Assembly (NCBI RefSeq): GCF_900046455.1
Contig: NZ_FCOT01000010.1
Span: forward strand, 124,001 to 188,000
Length of the DNA: 64,000 bases
Direction: 5' to 3'
Source: Cellulomonas timonensis
Lineage (GTDB): Bacteria; Actinomycetota; Actinomycetes; Actinomycetales; Cellulomonadaceae
A program made the translations under genes and the position numbers. The notes below the pieces were generated by a model. It did not search any database. It saw only the letters and a list, made by a program, of their open reading frames with translations, and was not told the DNA's origin. Shown piece by piece: positions 27,524 to 37,198 of this stretch. Position 1 is the first letter of the stretch, and the number at the start of each line of letters is the position of its first letter.

Positions 27524-28323
27524 GGGCCGCACTGATCACCGAGTACCGCAAGCTCGTCACCACCCGCTTGTGGTGGATCCTGCTGATCGCGATGGCGCTG
27601 TACATGGCCTTCCTCGCCGCGGTGATGGCGTGGACCCTCACGCAGGGCAATGAGATGTCCACGGCCGAGGGCGGGGTCGCGCTCACCGCCGGCGAGCTCA
27701 CGCGCGTCGTCTACACGCTCGCGCCGTCCCTCGGCTACGTCTTCCCGCTGATCGTCGGCGCGCTCGCCATGACCAACGAGTTCCGCCACCAGACGATCAC
27801 TCCCACGCTGCTCGCCGAGCCGCGCCGGACCGTCGTCCTCGGCGCGAAGCTCGTGTCGACAGGCGTGTTCGGCCTCGTCTTCGGACTGGTGGGCACGCTG
27901 GCGACCGTCGGCGTGGGAGCAGGCGTCCTCGCGGCGCTCGGCGAGCAGACGTACCTGACGGACCCGGACGTGCTGCGCACCCTCGCACTGTCCGTCGTCG
28001 CGCTCGCGGTGTGGGCGGTGGTCGGCGTCGGCTTCGGCACGCTCCTGACCAACCAGGTCGCGGCCATCGTCGTCCTGCTCGCCTTCACCCAGTTCGTCGA
28101 GCCGGTGCTGCGCGTCGTGTTCGGGTTCGTCTCCTGGGCCAAGGGGATCGCCCCCTACCTGCCCGGGGCCGCGGGCGAGGCGATGGTCGGGTCCAGCTTC
28201 TACTCGGCCGGGGGCATCTCCGAGCTGCTCGCGCCGTGGCAGGGCTTCCTCGTCCTCGTCGCGTACGCGTTGGTCTTCGCGGCGATCGGCCGGGCGACCA
28301 CCTTGCGCCGGGACATCACATGA
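27520..28323 (+). CDS. ABC-2 type permease
   Basis: This 267-residue membrane protein has six hydrophobic segments with the RxYxK start (ALITEYRKLVTTRLW) and the central FRHQTITPTLL motif usual in ABC-2 permeases of small exporters. It partners the ATPase encoded just upstream. The substrate is unknown; bacitracin- or nisin-type peptide resistance is one possibility in view of the adjacent two-component system. Confidence 0.85.
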   Translation: MRAALITEYRKLVTTRLWWILLIAMALYMAFLAAVMAWTLTQGNEMSTAEGGVALTAGELTRVVYTLAPSLGYVFPLIVGALAMTNEFRHQTITPTLLAEPRRTVVLGAKLVSTGVFGLVFGLVGTLATVGVGAGVLAALGEQTYLTDPDVLRTLALSVVALAVWAVVGVGFGTLLTNQVAAIVVLLAFTQFVEPVLRVVFGFVSWAKGIAPYLPGAAGEAMVGSSFYSAGGISELLAPWQGFLVLVAYALVFAAIGRATTLRRDIT

Positions 28324-28464
28324 CCTGGAAAGACGCGGCGTCGACCCCCGCTTTGGGCGGTGTGGACGCTCCCGTTGCCCGGGGTTGACCACGTATGCGG
28401 CACCGGGGTGACTGGCGTCTCAGACACGCTCTGCCGGTCTGACTTCCCAGGGTGCAGGCCGTAG

Positions 28465-28478
28465 TGTTGTCGTCAACA
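28465..28478. promoter_or_regulatory. palindrome TGTTG-N4-CAACA upstream of kgd
   Basis: A perfect 5-base inverted repeat with a 4-base spacer lies about 50 bases before the kgd start. The 204-base region 28324-28527 otherwise holds only a TTGACC hexamer (28385-28390) that could be a -35 element. The operator role is inferred from symmetry alone. Confidence 0.3.
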
Positions 28479-28527
28479 GAACCGGCGATGACGCGGCGAC
28501 GCCGCGGCGGAAGTGGGCGAACCTCGC

Positions 28528-31500
28528 GTGTCCCAGAAGGCAGAGCCAGATTCGACGCGGGCCGATTTCGGCGCCAATGAATGGCTTGTTGACGAGCTCT
28601 ACGAGCAGTATCTCCAGGACAAGAACGCGGTCGACCCCGCGTGGTGGGAGTTCTTCGAGGGCTACAAGCCCGGCGAGAAGTCCTCGACCCCTGAGAACGG
28701 CGCCTCGGCGCCGGGGTCGAACGGACAGGCCAAGCCGGTAGTCGCCGAGCCCACGCCCGCCCCTGCCCCGCGCCCGACGCCTGTGGGCGACGAGCCGACG
28801 CCGGTCACCACCACGGCGCCGATAGCGACCGCGCAGCCGGCGACCGCCCCGTACGCCGAGGTCGCCCCGGCACGCCGCCTGGCCGCGGAGCCCGCCCAGC
28901 CCACCGAGGACTCGGTGCAGAAGCTCCGCGGCCCGGCCGCGCGCGTCGTCACCAACATGGAGGCCTCCCTCGAGGTGCCGACGGCGACGTCGGTCCGCGC
29001 GATCCCGGCCAAGCTGATGGTCGACAACCGCATCGTCATCAACAACCACCTGGCACGTGGCCGGGGCGGGAAGATCTCGTTCACGCACCTCATCGGCTAC
29101 GCGCTCGTCGAAGCGCTTGCCGACATGCCGGCCATGAACGCGGGCTACACCCAGCTCGACGGCAAGCCGGCAGTGCTGACCCCCGCGCACGTGAACCTCG
29201 GCCTGGCGATCGACCTCGCCAAGCCGGACGGCACGCGCCAGCTCCTGGTGCCCAGCATCAAGAAGGCCGACACGCTCGACTTCGCGCACTTCTGGAGCGC
29301 GTACGAGGACGTGGTGCGCCGGGCGCGCGGCGGCAAGCTCACCGTCGAGGACTTCGCGGGGACGACGATCTCCCTGACGAACCCCGGCACCATCGGCACC
29401 GTGCACTCCGTGCCGCGCCTGATGGCCGGCCAGGGCGCCATCATCGGCGTCGGCGCGATGGACTACCCGGCCGAGTTCGCCGGGACGTCCGAGGAACAGC
29501 TCAACCGGATGGGCATCTCCAAGACCATCACGATCACCTCGACATACGACCACCGGATCATCCAGGGAGCCCAGTCCGGCGACTTCCTGCGCATCCTCGG
29601 CCAGAAGCTGCTCGGCGAGGACGGGTTCTACGACCGCGTCTTCGCGGCCCTGCGGGTCCCCTACGAGCCTGTGCGCTGGGTGCGCGACGTCTCGTCCGAC
29701 CCGGACGCCGAGGCGATCAAGCCGGCCCGCATCGCCGAGCTGATCCACTCCTACCGCTCGCGCGGGCACCTCATGGCGGACACCGACCCGCTCGCCTACC
29801 GCCAGCGCAAGCACCCCGACCTGGACATCCAGACCCACGGCCTGACGCTGTGGGACCTGGACCGCACCTTCCCCACGGGCGGGTTCACCGGCAAGTCGCG
29901 CGCCAAGATGCGCGAGGTGCTCGGCCTGCTGCGCGACTCGTACTGCCGCTCGGTGGGCGTCGAGTACATGCACCTGCAGGACCCGCGGCAGCGCCGCTGG
30001 CTCCAGGAGCGGCTCGAGACGGGCTACGCCCGCACCCCCCGAGAGGACCAGCTGCGCATCCTGCGGCGCCTGAACGCGGCCGAGGCCTTCGAGACGTTCC
30101 TGCAGACCAAGTACGTCGGCCAGAAGCGCTTCTCGCTCGAGGGCGGCGAGTCCGTCATCCCGCTGCTCGACGCGATCCTGTCGAAGGCCGCCGACAACGG
30201 GCTCGACGAGGTGGGCATCGGCATGGCCCACCGCGGACGGCTCAACGTGCTCGCGAACATCGCCGGCAAGAGCTACGGGCAGATCTTCAGCGAGTTCGAG
30301 GGCAACCAGGACCCGAAGTCGGTGCAGGGCTCCGGCGACGTCAAGTACCACCTCGGCACCGAGGGCAGGTTCACCGCCGAGTCGGGCGCCACCACGCAGG
30401 TCTACCTCGCGGCGAACCCCTCGCACCTCGAGGCGGTGGACCCGGTGCTCGAGGGCATCGTGCGCGCCAAGCAGGACCGCATCGACCTGGGCGGCGACGG
30501 GTTCTCCGTGCTGCCGATCCTCATCCACGGCGATGCGGCGTTCGCCGGGCAGGGCGTGGTCTTCGAGACGCTCAACCTGGCGCAGCTGCGCGGGTACCGC
30601 ACCGGCGGCACCATCCACGTCATCATCAACAACCAGGTCGGGTTCACCACGGGCCCGTCCTCGTCGCGCTCCTCGCAGTACGCGACCGACGTGGCCAAGG
30701 GCCTGCAGCTGCCGATCTTCCACGTCAACGGGGACGACCCCGAGGCGTGCGTGCGCGTCGCCGAGCTGGCGTTCGAGTACCGCGAGCAGTTCGGCCGCGA
30801 CGTCATCATCGACATGCTCTGCTATCGCCGCCGCGGCCACAACGAGGGTGACGACCCCTCGATGACGCAGCCGCTGATGTACAACCTCATCGAGGCCAAG
30901 CGGTCGGTGCGCAAGATCTACACCGAGACGCTCGTCTCCCGCGGCGACATCACTGTCGACGAGGCCGAGCAGGTGCTGCAGGACTACCAGAAGCAGCTCG
31001 AGCGGGTCTTCACCGAGACGCGTGAGGGCGGCTACACCCCGCCTGCGGAGAGCGAGCCGATCGCCGGGCTGGAGCGGCCCGAGTCGCAGCGCGAGGACGC
31101 CGGCGTCATGGTCGGCTGGAAGACCGCCGTCGACGTGAGCGTGCTCGAGCGGATCGGGCGCGCGCACATCCGCCCGCCGGAGGGCTTCACCGTCCACCCG
31201 AAGCTCGCCCAGCTCCTCGCCAAGCGCGAGCAGATGTCCCGCGAGGGCGGCATCGACTGGGGCTTCGGCGAACTGCTCGCCTTCGGGTCGCTGCTGGTCG
31301 AGGGCACGCCCGTGCGCCTCGCCGGGCAGGACTCGCGCCGTGGGACGTTCGTGCAGCGGCACGCCGTGATGCACGATCGCGAGACCGGCGCCGAGTGGAC
31401 GCCGCTGCTCTACCTCACGGCGGACCAGGCGAAGTTCTGGGTGTACGACTCCTCGCTCAGCGAGTACGCGGCCCTGGGCTTCGAATACGGCTACTCGGTG

Positions 31501-32274
31501 GAGCGGCCAGACGCGCTGGTCCTGTGGGAGGCGCAGTTCGGCGACTTCGTCAACGGCGCCCAGACGGTCATTGACGAGTTCATCTCCTCCGCCGAGCAGA
31601 AGTGGGGCCAGCGGTCGTCCGTCGTGCTGCTGCTGCCGCACGGCTACGAGGGCCAGGGACCGGACCACTCGTCGGCGCGCATCGAGCGGTTCCTGCAGAT
31701 GTGCGCGGAGGAGAACCTCACGGTCGCCCAGCCGTCGACGCCCGCGTCGTACTTCCACCTGCTGCGCCGGCAGGCCTACGAGCGCCCCCGCCGCCCGCTC
31801 GTCGTCTTCACCCCGAAGTCGATGCTGCGGCTCAAGGCGGCCTCGTCGGACGTCGCCGACTTCACGTCCGGCACCTTCTTGCCGGTGATCCCCGACGAGT
31901 TGGCGACGGCGAAGGCCGGCCAGGTCGACCGGGTGCTGCTGTGCTCCGGCAAGGTCTACTGGGACCTGCTCGCGCAGCGCGTGAAGACCGGCGACGAGCG
32001 CACCGCGATCGTCCGGCTCGAGCAGCTCTACCCGCTCGACGAGGCCGGGCTGCGCGAGGCGATCGCGCCGTTCGGCGACGCGGAGCTGGTGTGGGTCCAG
32101 GACGAGCCCGAGAACCAGGGCCCGTGGACGCACGTGTCGATGAACATGCCGCAGCTCGTCGGACGCTCGATCCGGGTCGTCTCGCGGTCCGCGTCGGCCT
32201 CCCCCGCCACTGGCTCGGCGAAGAAGCACCAGGCCGAGCAGGCCCAGCTACTGGAGGACGCGTTCGCGCGCTGA
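28528..32274 (+). CDS. kgd: multifunctional 2-oxoglutarate decarboxylase/dehydrogenase E1 with E2 acyltransferase domain
   Basis: This is the actinomycete fusion of an E2-type succinyltransferase catalytic domain to the ThDP-dependent E1 of 2-oxoglutarate dehydrogenase, about 1248 residues long. The start motif [15 protein letters not shown] leads into a Pro/Ala linker. The acyltransferase domain with the catalytic His in [10 protein letters not shown] lies near residue 340. The E1 part carries [10 protein letters not shown], the [10 protein letters not shown] metal site and the QDSRRGTF motif. There is no lipoyl domain, so it must work with E2p of the pyruvate complex. It runs in the TCA cycle. 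I chose GTG 28528; a GTG 15 bases upstream (28513) is too close to its ribosome site. A clear terminator follows. Confidence 0.96.
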   Translation: MSQKAEPDSTRADFGANEWLVDELYEQYLQDKNAVDPAWWEFFEGYKPGEKSSTPENGASAPGSNGQAKPVVAEPTPAPAPRPTPVGDEPTPVTTTAPIATAQPATAPYAEVAPARRLAAEPAQPTEDSVQKLRGPAARVVTNMEASLEVPTATSVRAIPAKLMVDNRIVINNHLARGRGGKISFTHLIGYALVEALADMPAMNAGYTQLDGKPAVLTPAHVNLGLAIDLAKPDGTRQLLVPSIKKADTLDFAHFWSAYEDVVRRARGGKLTVEDFAGTTISLTNPGTIGTVHSVPRLMAGQGAIIGVGAMDYPAEFAGTSEEQLNRMGISKTITITSTYDHRIIQGAQSGDFLRILGQKLLGEDGFYDRVFAALRVPYEPVRWVRDVSSDPDAEAIKPARIAELIHSYRSRGHLMADTDPLAYRQRKHPDLDIQTHGLTLWDLDRTFPTGGFTGKSRAKMREVLGLLRDSYCRSVGVEYMHLQDPRQRRWLQERLETGYARTPREDQLRILRRLNAAEAFETFLQTKYVGQKRFSLEGGESVIPLLDAILSKAADNGLDEVGIGMAHRGRLNVLANIAGKSYGQIFSEFEGNQDPKSVQGSGDVKYHLGTEGRFTAESGATTQVYLAANPSHLEAVDPVLEGIVRAKQDRIDLGGDGFSVLPILIHGDAAFAGQGVVFETLNLAQLRGYRTGGTIHVIINNQVGFTTGPSSSRSSQYATDVAKGLQLPIFHVNGDDPEACVRVAELAFEYREQFGRDVIIDMLCYRRRGHNEGDDPSMTQPLMYNLIEAKRSVRKIYTETLVSRGDITVDEAEQVLQDYQKQLERVFTETREGGYTPPAESEPIAGLERPESQREDAGVMVGWKTAVDVSVLERIGRAHIRPPEGFTVHPKLAQLLAKREQMSREGGIDWGFGELLAFGSLLVEGTPVRLAGQDSRRGTFVQRHAVMHDRETGAEWTPLLYLTADQAKFWVYDSSLSEYAALGFEYGYSVERPDALVLWEAQFGDFVNGAQTVIDEFISSAEQKWGQRSSVVLLLPHGYEGQGPDHSSARIERFLQMCAEENLTVAQPSTPASYFHLLRRQAYERPRRPLVVFTPKSMLRLKAASSDVADFTSGTFLPVIPDELATAKAGQVDRVLLCSGKVYWDLLAQRVKTGDERTAIVRLEQLYPLDEAGLREAIAPFGDAELVWVQDEPENQGPWTHVSMNMPQLVGRSIRVVSRSASASPATGSAKKHQAEQAQLLEDAFAR

Positions 32275-32300
32275 CCGGCGGTCGCTGACCTGACGACGGA

Positions 32301-32330
32301 CGCCCTGCCCCATCTCGGGGTGGGGCGTTT
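32301..32330 (+). terminator. rho-independent terminator after kgd
   Basis: The stem CGCCCTGCCCC pairs with GGGGTGGGGCG (two G-T pairs) over a short ATCTC loop, followed by TTTGTCGTT. It begins 27 bases after the kgd stop codon. Confidence 0.8.
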
Positions 32331-32407
32331 GTCGTTCATAAGGCCCGTTGTCCACAGCGAGAGATCGCGGGTGACCGAGATGTCAGGTTCTCGCTAGGTT
32401 CACTCGC

Positions 32408-33049
32408 ATGATCCCGCCGCTGCGCTCGCACCCGTTCGCCCGCGACGCGCCCAGGCGCCGACTCGCCCGCGCGGGTGCGGCCGCACTCATCCTGGCCACG
32501 ACGCTCGGGCTCGTGGGATGCACCCAGGCCGACACGACGCCAGACTCTGGGCCCATGGCGACCGGCGCCGCCGCCACGCCCAGCCCGACTCCCACCCCGA
32601 GCCCGACCCGCTCTGCCCAGCCCGAGCGCCCCGCCGCGATGGCCGACGCCACCATCGACGGCGCGATCGCTGCCGCGACGTACTTCATGTCGCTCTACCC
32701 GTACGTCTACAACACCGGCGACCTCACCGAGTGGAACGCGCTCAGCCATCCCGAGTGCATCTTCTGCGCGAGCGTCGTCGACGGCGTCGAGGAGATGCAC
32801 AACCGCGGGAATCACTCAGTGGGCGCTGAGATGGCCGTCGCGAACGCCGTCGCAGTCGAACTCAACCCGGGGCATTCGTTCTCGGTGCAAGCCACCCTGT
32901 CGCAAGGCCCGACCACTGAGATCGACGCCACAGGAATCGTGGTGTCGCAGACCGCCGCAACGCAGACGTCTGACGCGAGGCTCGTCATGTTCTGGGAGGG
33001 GGATGAGTGGCTCGTGCGTGCTTTCGAGACCTCGGACTCCGATGGGTAA
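32408..33049 (+). CDS. DUF6318-like lipoprotein
   Basis: This 213-residue protein has a signal peptide ending in a lipobox LVGC (Cys at about residue 38), a Thr/Pro/Ser-rich linker and a globular domain beginning near AATYFMSLYPYVYNTGD with two cysteines (CIFC). The fold recalls NTF2-like DUF6318 lipoproteins of actinomycetes, whose function is unknown. It would sit on the outer face of the cell membrane. Its stop overlaps the start of the next gene by 8 bases, which suggests the two act together. Confidence 0.75.
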   Translation: MIPPLRSHPFARDAPRRRLARAGAAALILATTLGLVGCTQADTTPDSGPMATGAAATPSPTPTPSPTRSAQPERPAAMADATIDGAIAAATYFMSLYPYVYNTGDLTEWNALSHPECIFCASVVDGVEEMHNRGNHSVGAEMAVANAVAVELNPGHSFSVQATLSQGPTTEIDATGIVVSQTAATQTSDARLVMFWEGDEWLVRAFETSDSDG

Positions 33050-33587
33050 CGCCCTCGCTGTTCTCGTAACTGCCTTAGTCCTCGCGGTGGCGCCCCCGTC
33101 CCCCGTCCCGTCACCTCCGCCATCCCACTCGTTGAAGGCGACCTTGGACGACGATGCAGCTCAAGTCGAGGCGAGGCAATCGGCGATGGGTCAGGCGGCC
33201 TGGGAAGCGGCGAAGGCTGCAGGTGATCCGCTGGCGGTGCTGACGGAGTACAAGCGGATGGAGCAGTGCGAGTCCGCCGCCGGGCAGGTCTACCCCGCCG
33301 AGGGCACACCCTGCCCCCCAGCAGACGGCACAGTCCCCCTGCCCGACTGCGGCGGATACCCACCGCCCGTCTCTTATACACCTCCGACCCCCCAACTCGG
33401 CACCTTCACCATCACCCTCACCACCACCTGGTCAGGGCAGTACCAAATCGCCGGCGCCACCACCTGGCACCCCATCACCGGCACCGCCACCACCACCACC
33501 AGCCACCCACCCGTCACCATCCACGAATCCCGCTCCCACCTCGTCGCCGACACCTGCCACGACAACCCCACAGCACCCGGCTGCTGA
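33042..33587 (+). CDS. secreted Thr-rich protein paired with the lipoprotein
   Basis: This 181-residue protein has an N-terminal hydrophobic signal (NALAVLVTALVLAVAPP), a helical charged part (DDDAAQVEARQSAMGQ), a Cys-containing middle and a Thr-rich beta-type end (TFTITLTTTWSGQYQ), closing in Cys-stop. I do not recognise a domain. It overlaps the lipoprotein gene by 8 bases. Third codon positions in its first 30 codons are less GC-rich than in neighbours. The middle (codons for VSYTPPT at about 33367) contains a 13-base sequence identical to part of the Nextera mosaic end, so that stretch should be verified. Confidence 0.65.
   Translation: MGNALAVLVTALVLAVAPPSPVPSPPPSHSLKATLDDDAAQVEARQSAMGQAAWEAAKAAGDPLAVLTEYKRMEQCESAAGQVYPAEGTPCPPADGTVPLPDCGGYPPPVSYTPPTPQLGTFTITLTTTWSGQYQIAGATTWHPITGTATTTTSHPPVTIHESRSHLVADTCHDNPTAPGC
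33369..33381. other. 13-base match to Tn5/Nextera mosaic end
   Basis: GTCTCTTATACAC is identical to bases 3-15 of the 19-base mosaic end and is unusually AT-rich for this genome. The reading frame stays open through it, so it may be coincidence. A second, less exact mosaic-end-like sequence lies in the interrupted EamA gene. Confidence 0.6.
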
Positions 33588-33636
33588 GGACGGGCCCTTC
33601 ACCTGACCGCACGGCGGCAGCCCAGGGGCAGCGCGG

Positions 33637-34626
33637 CTAACCGAGTGTCGCGGCAGTGGCGGGGTCGTTCGGGGTGTGGTGCGCCGCGCCGGCGAACGTC
33701 CGTCGATAGGCCACCGGGCTCGTGCCGAGCAGCCGTGCGAAGTGGTGGCGGAGCACCGCTGCTGTGCCGAAGCCGCAGTTGCGGGAGACCTCTTCGATGC
33801 TGGCGTCGGTGCGTTCGAGCAGTTCCTGTGCGCGCGCCACGCGCTGGCGGGTGACCCAGGCGGCGGGGGTGGCGCCGGTCTCGGCCCGGAACCGGCGGGC
33901 GAAGGTGCGCTCGGACATGAGCGCCTGGTTGGCGAGCACCGGAACCGAGAGGTTCGCGTCGAGGCGTTCTCGCATCCAGGCGAGCAGCGGGGCGAGGGTG
34001 TCGGCGTCGGGCGGGAGCGGTGTCTCGACGTATTGGGCCTGCCCGCCGTCCCGATGGGGGGCGACGACCATGCGCCGTGCGACAGCCGCCGCGGCCGCGG
34101 CGCCGAGCTCGCGGCGGACCAGGTGCAGGCACGCGTCGATGCCGGCGGCTGTGCCGGCGCTGGTGATCACCCGGTCGTCCTCGACGTAGAGCACTGCCGG
34201 GTCGACGATCGCCGTGGGGTACTCGCGGGCGAGTTGCTCGGTGTACATCCAATGCGTCGTGCAGTGCCGGCCGTCGAGCAGGCCCGCGGCGCCGAGGGCG
34301 AAGGCGCCGCTGCACACGCTCAGCACCCAGGCGCCGCGCGCGTACGCCTGGCGCAGCACCTCGAGCACCTCCGGCGGCGGCGTGGTCAGGGCGTCGTAGG
34401 CGGACATGACCACGAGGTCGGCGTCGGCCGCGGCCTCCAGGCCGTGCTCCACGACGATGCTGATGCCGATCTTGGTCGACACCGTGCCAGCCTCGACGCC
34501 GCATACGGTGAAGTCGAAGTTCGGGCCGCCGGTGTCACTGCGGTCGATGCCGAAGACCTCGCACACCACGCCGAGCTCGAACGGGGCGACCCCCGGGAGC
34601 GCGATGGCGGTGACGCTGCGCAGCAT
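33637..34626 (-). CDS. GlxA-type transcriptional regulator (DJ-1/PfpI domain plus AraC HTH)
   Basis: This 329-residue regulator has an N-terminal class I glutamine amidotransferase-like domain with the nucleophile elbow SVCSGAF near residue 105, followed by two AraC-type helix-turn-helix motifs (ANQALMSERTFARRF and VSRNCGFGTAAVLRHHF). The ATG at 34626 is chosen because family proteins begin at this LRSVTAIALPG strand. Relatives control amine, carnitine or catabolic genes. The target here is not evident: the divergent neighbour is only a small membrane protein. Confidence 0.88.
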   Translation of the reverse strand: MLRSVTAIALPGVAPFELGVVCEVFGIDRSDTGGPNFDFTVCGVEAGTVSTKIGISIVVEHGLEAAADADLVVMSAYDALTTPPPEVLEVLRQAYARGAWVLSVCSGAFALGAAGLLDGRHCTTHWMYTEQLAREYPTAIVDPAVLYVEDDRVITSAGTAAGIDACLHLVRRELGAAAAAAVARRMVVAPHRDGGQAQYVETPLPPDADTLAPLLAWMRERLDANLSVPVLANQALMSERTFARRFRAETGATPAAWVTRQRVARAQELLERTDASIEEVSRNCGFGTAAVLRHHFARLLGTSPVAYRRTFAGAAHHTPNDPATAATLG

Positions 34627-34719
34627 CACCCCAGTATCGACTCGCTTTGGCAGGAACTCAACGGTAACGCGCGTTTCCGCCACTGGTGGCGGGATCGACT
34701 CGTGCGCAGACTTTCTGCC

Positions 34720-34881
34720 ATGGACATCTTGTGGACCATCTTGGGGCTGGCCGCCTTCCTCGCCCTGCTCGTCCTGTTGGCGCAGCAGGTCCGGCGCGAC
34801 GGCTACGGCTCCACCCCTCCTCCCGTCTCCCACGCCTCCAGCCTGCCCGCCGACGCAACGCGCGGAACGCCCTACTTCTGA
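34720..34881 (+). CDS. small single-pass membrane protein
   Basis: This 53-residue protein is a single membrane helix (ILWTILGLAAFLALLVLLA) followed by a polar tail with RRDGYG and PPPVSH. Similar short proteins, as I recall them, occur in related actinomycetes, which supports it as real. The ribosome site is poor at this ATG; an in-frame GTG at 34702 has GGCGGGA ahead of it and may be the true start. The rest of the 34627-35041 interval shows nothing else I can call. Confidence 0.5.
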   Translation: MDILWTILGLAAFLALLVLLAQQVRRDGYGSTPPPVSHASSLPADATRGTPYF

Positions 34882-35041
34882 CCTTTCGCTCCCCTCCGAC
34901 CCATCGGACTCCACGATCGTGGCCGCGCCGCGCCCGCAGATCATCCCGTGCGGCCGTGCCGCGCCTGAGACACTGAGCCCCGGACGCGCACGCCCCTGAG
35001 GTCGACAGACCGGCAGGTGCGCGCGCACGAGATGGGCTGGA

Positions 35042-35650
35042 GTGATGAGTGTGGGCGAGCAGCCGCTGCGCCTCGCGGTGGTCGGCGACGAGCTGGCAGC
35101 CGGCGTCGGCGACCCGAAGGGCCTCGGCTGGGTCGGGCGCGTGACGGCCCGCACCCCTGCCTCCGCCCCGCCTGCCGTCCTCACCCTGGCCGTGCCCGGC
35201 GAAACCAGCACCGCCCTCGGCGCCCGATGGGAGGAGGAGGCTGACCGTCGCTTCGCCGCCGACGCCGACAACCGCCTCGTCATCGGCCTCGGCCGCGCGG
35301 ATATCGGCGCCGGGCTCTCGCTGGCCCGCAGCCGCCTCAACCTCGCCAACATCCTCGACGTCGCCGAGCAGCGACGCATCCCCGCCTTCGTCGTGGGCCC
35401 GCCGCCCGGACGCGCCGCCGACGCGGACCGCCTCGCCGACCTCTCGGCCGCGTACGCCGATGTCGCCACCCGGCGCCGCGTGCCCTACGTCGACACGTTC
35501 ACACCCCTCGCCGCGCATGAGCAGTGGCTCGCCGACATGGCGTCGGGCGACGGCCTGCTGCCGGGCCAGGCGGGCTACGGCCTGATGGCCTGGCTCGTCC
35601 TGCACACCGGCTGGCACACCTGGCTCGGCTTGCCCGACGACACGGTCTAG
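35042..35650 (+). CDS. SGNH/GDSL-hydrolase-like protein with missing catalytic residues
   Basis: This 202-residue protein follows the flavodoxin-like SGNH fold: a first strand ending RLAVVGDELAAGVGD, a central GLGRADIG and a C-terminal GDGLLPGQAGYGLMAW. In active enzymes block I is GDS, block III has GxND and block V has DxxH. Here the Ser is Glu, the Asn is absent and the His is Leu. So it is probably not an esterase of the usual kind and may bind rather than cut. It has no signal peptide, so it is cytoplasmic. Confidence 0.7.
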   Translation: MMSVGEQPLRLAVVGDELAAGVGDPKGLGWVGRVTARTPASAPPAVLTLAVPGETSTALGARWEEEADRRFAADADNRLVIGLGRADIGAGLSLARSRLNLANILDVAEQRRIPAFVVGPPPGRAADADRLADLSAAYADVATRRRVPYVDTFTPLAAHEQWLADMASGDGLLPGQAGYGLMAWLVLHTGWHTWLGLPDDTV

Positions 35651-35737
35651 TCCACCTGCGGCCCGCTCAGCACGCCGCAGCCGCCCCACCTCTAGCCGCC
35701 CACGCTCAGCCGCTCAACACAGCCGCTCAGCCGCTGG

Positions 35738-36358
35738 TCAGCGCAACGTCGACCTGACGGCGGCCAGCGCGCTGTCGAGCACCGTCCGCACGGTCTCGAC
35801 CGTGAGCGGGCCGACCGCGGCGCGCGCGTCCGCCTGGCGAAGGTCAGCTCGGACGTCATCACGGAACCGCTGAAGCATGGCCTCGACCTCGACTCGGCGG
35901 GCATGCGACTCGTGCCTGCCCGACTGATCGTCGGCGGCGGGCGCGCCGTCGGTCCTGGGCGCGCCGCTCGCCCGAGCCTGCTGCGCCGCGGCGGCGAGCT
36001 CCGCGCGCAGGCCGGCCATCGAGTCACGCACGTCGGCGCGCACCTGCGCGGCGAGGTCCCGCACCGTCCCCGCCAGGTCCTGCTCGAGCTGCGCCAGCTC
36101 GCCCCTGCGGCGCTCCAACTCCTCGCGGCCGGCGTCGGTCAGCGCGTAGGTGCCCTTGCGCCCCTCGTCGGAGCGGGCCACCAGGCCTTCGTCCTCGAGC
36201 CGGGCCAGCCGGGGGTAGATAGTCCCCGGGCTTGGCCGGTAGACGCCGCCGAACCTGTCGGAGAGCGCCCGGATGATCTCGTACCCGTGCGCGCTCCCCT
36301 GCTCGAGCAGTGCGAGCAGGTACAGCCGCAGCTGCCCGTGGGCGAACACCGGCGCCAT
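35738..36358 (-). CDS. PadR-family transcriptional regulator
   Basis: This 206-residue regulator has the PadR winged helix at the N-terminus (LYLLALLEQGSAHGYEI, SPGTIYPRLARLEDEGLV, GRKGTYALTDAGREEL) and a long C-terminal helical region for dimerisation. Its ATG overlaps the stop of the upstream DUF4097 gene by one base (TGATG), so the two are coupled. PadR proteins usually repress their own operon; the paired repeats before the operon (37199-37229) are a likely operator. Its 3' end lies in a cluster of GCTCA repeats. Confidence 0.9.
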   Translation of the reverse strand: MAPVFAHGQLRLYLLALLEQGSAHGYEIIRALSDRFGGVYRPSPGTIYPRLARLEDEGLVARSDEGRKGTYALTDAGREELERRRGELAQLEQDLAGTVRDLAAQVRADVRDSMAGLRAELAAAAQQARASGAPRTDGAPAADDQSGRHESHARRVEVEAMLQRFRDDVRADLRQADARAAVGPLTVETVRTVLDSALAAVRSTLR

Positions 36359-37176
36359 CAAACGCCCTGGGCCGGGCCGCGCAGGACGGTGAGGTGGCCG
36401 GAGACGGTGGAGCAGGAGATGAAGCAGTACCCCTCGGCGGGCAGGTCGACCTTCGTCTGGCTCGGGCCGGACCCGGAGTGCTGCCTGCCATCGACCACGA
36501 CGCGGCCGGTGACGCTGCGCGCCTCGACCCGCAGGCCGCGCTCCTGCGGCAGCCGCACGGTGACGTGGCCCGAGATGGTCGAGGCCGTGAGCGCGGAGGA
36601 CGCCGAGGCGACGTCGAGCGACACGTCGCCCGCGACGGTGTTGGCCGTGACGCGCGTCAGGTCGCCGGAGGCTGTCACGTCCCCGCTCACGCTGTTGAAC
36701 CGCAGGTCGCCGATGTGGTCGCGCACCACGATGTCGCCTGAGACCGATCGGGCCGTCAGGGCGCCGCGGGTCCGGTCGGTGACGAGGCTTCCCGAGACGG
36801 TCGACACGGCAGCATCCTGCTGGACGCCTGCCAGCAGCCCCTCGGCGCCCACGGTGCCGAGCCGGACGGCCACGTCCTCGGGCACGGCGATGTGCACGTC
36901 GACGGAGTCGTTGTCGCGGAAGGTGCGGAACTTGTCGACGAAGTTGTCCCATCCGCCGAGGGTGAAGCTGTAGCCGACCTGGAGCTCGCCCTGCGCGAGG
37001 GACACCTCGAGCGGGCGCCCGGACACTGAGTGCACCTCGACGCGGACGCCGCGTGCGGCGGGGTCGGTGTGAGCGACGACGTCGACCCGGCCGCGCACGA
37101 CCTGAACGCGCAGACGGGCGACGTCGTCGACCTCGATGATCTGGGGGCCGGTGACGACCCAGGACTCGGTGGCCAT
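36358..37176 (-). CDS. DUF4097 beta-strand repeat protein
   Basis: This 272-residue protein is built of repeated beta-strands of the pattern SVSGDV/TVSGxL (for example ARSVSGDIVV, FNSVSGDVTA, ASTISGHVTV), a right-handed beta-helix or adhesin-like DUF4097 fold. It has no signal peptide or membrane segment in view. ATG 37176 has GGAGGAAGTC directly before it. DUF4097 proteins are often encoded with PadR regulators or PspC-type envelope stress genes; their function is unsettled. Confidence 0.85.
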   Translation of the reverse strand: MATESWVVTGPQIIEVDDVARLRVQVVRGRVDVVAHTDPAARGVRVEVHSVSGRPLEVSLAQGELQVGYSFTLGGWDNFVDKFRTFRDNDSVDVHIAVPEDVAVRLGTVGAEGLLAGVQQDAAVSTVSGSLVTDRTRGALTARSVSGDIVVRDHIGDLRFNSVSGDVTASGDLTRVTANTVAGDVSLDVASASSALTASTISGHVTVRLPQERGLRVEARSVTGRVVVDGRQHSGSGPSQTKVDLPAEGYCFISCSTVSGHLTVLRGPAQGV

Positions 37177-37198
37177 GACTTCCTCCGGGGGATCGAGA

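Noticed and set aside
28420-32229. Open frame of about 1269 codons on the minus strand opposite kgd
   Set aside because: It mirrors kgd, has arginine- and histidine-rich low-complexity translation and no recognisable domain. Long antisense frames are expected in GC-rich DNA.
35656-35680. CTGCGGC/GCCGCAG inverted repeat as terminator between the SGNH and padR genes
   Set aside because: The 7-base stem with an 11-base loop and no T run is too weak to call.
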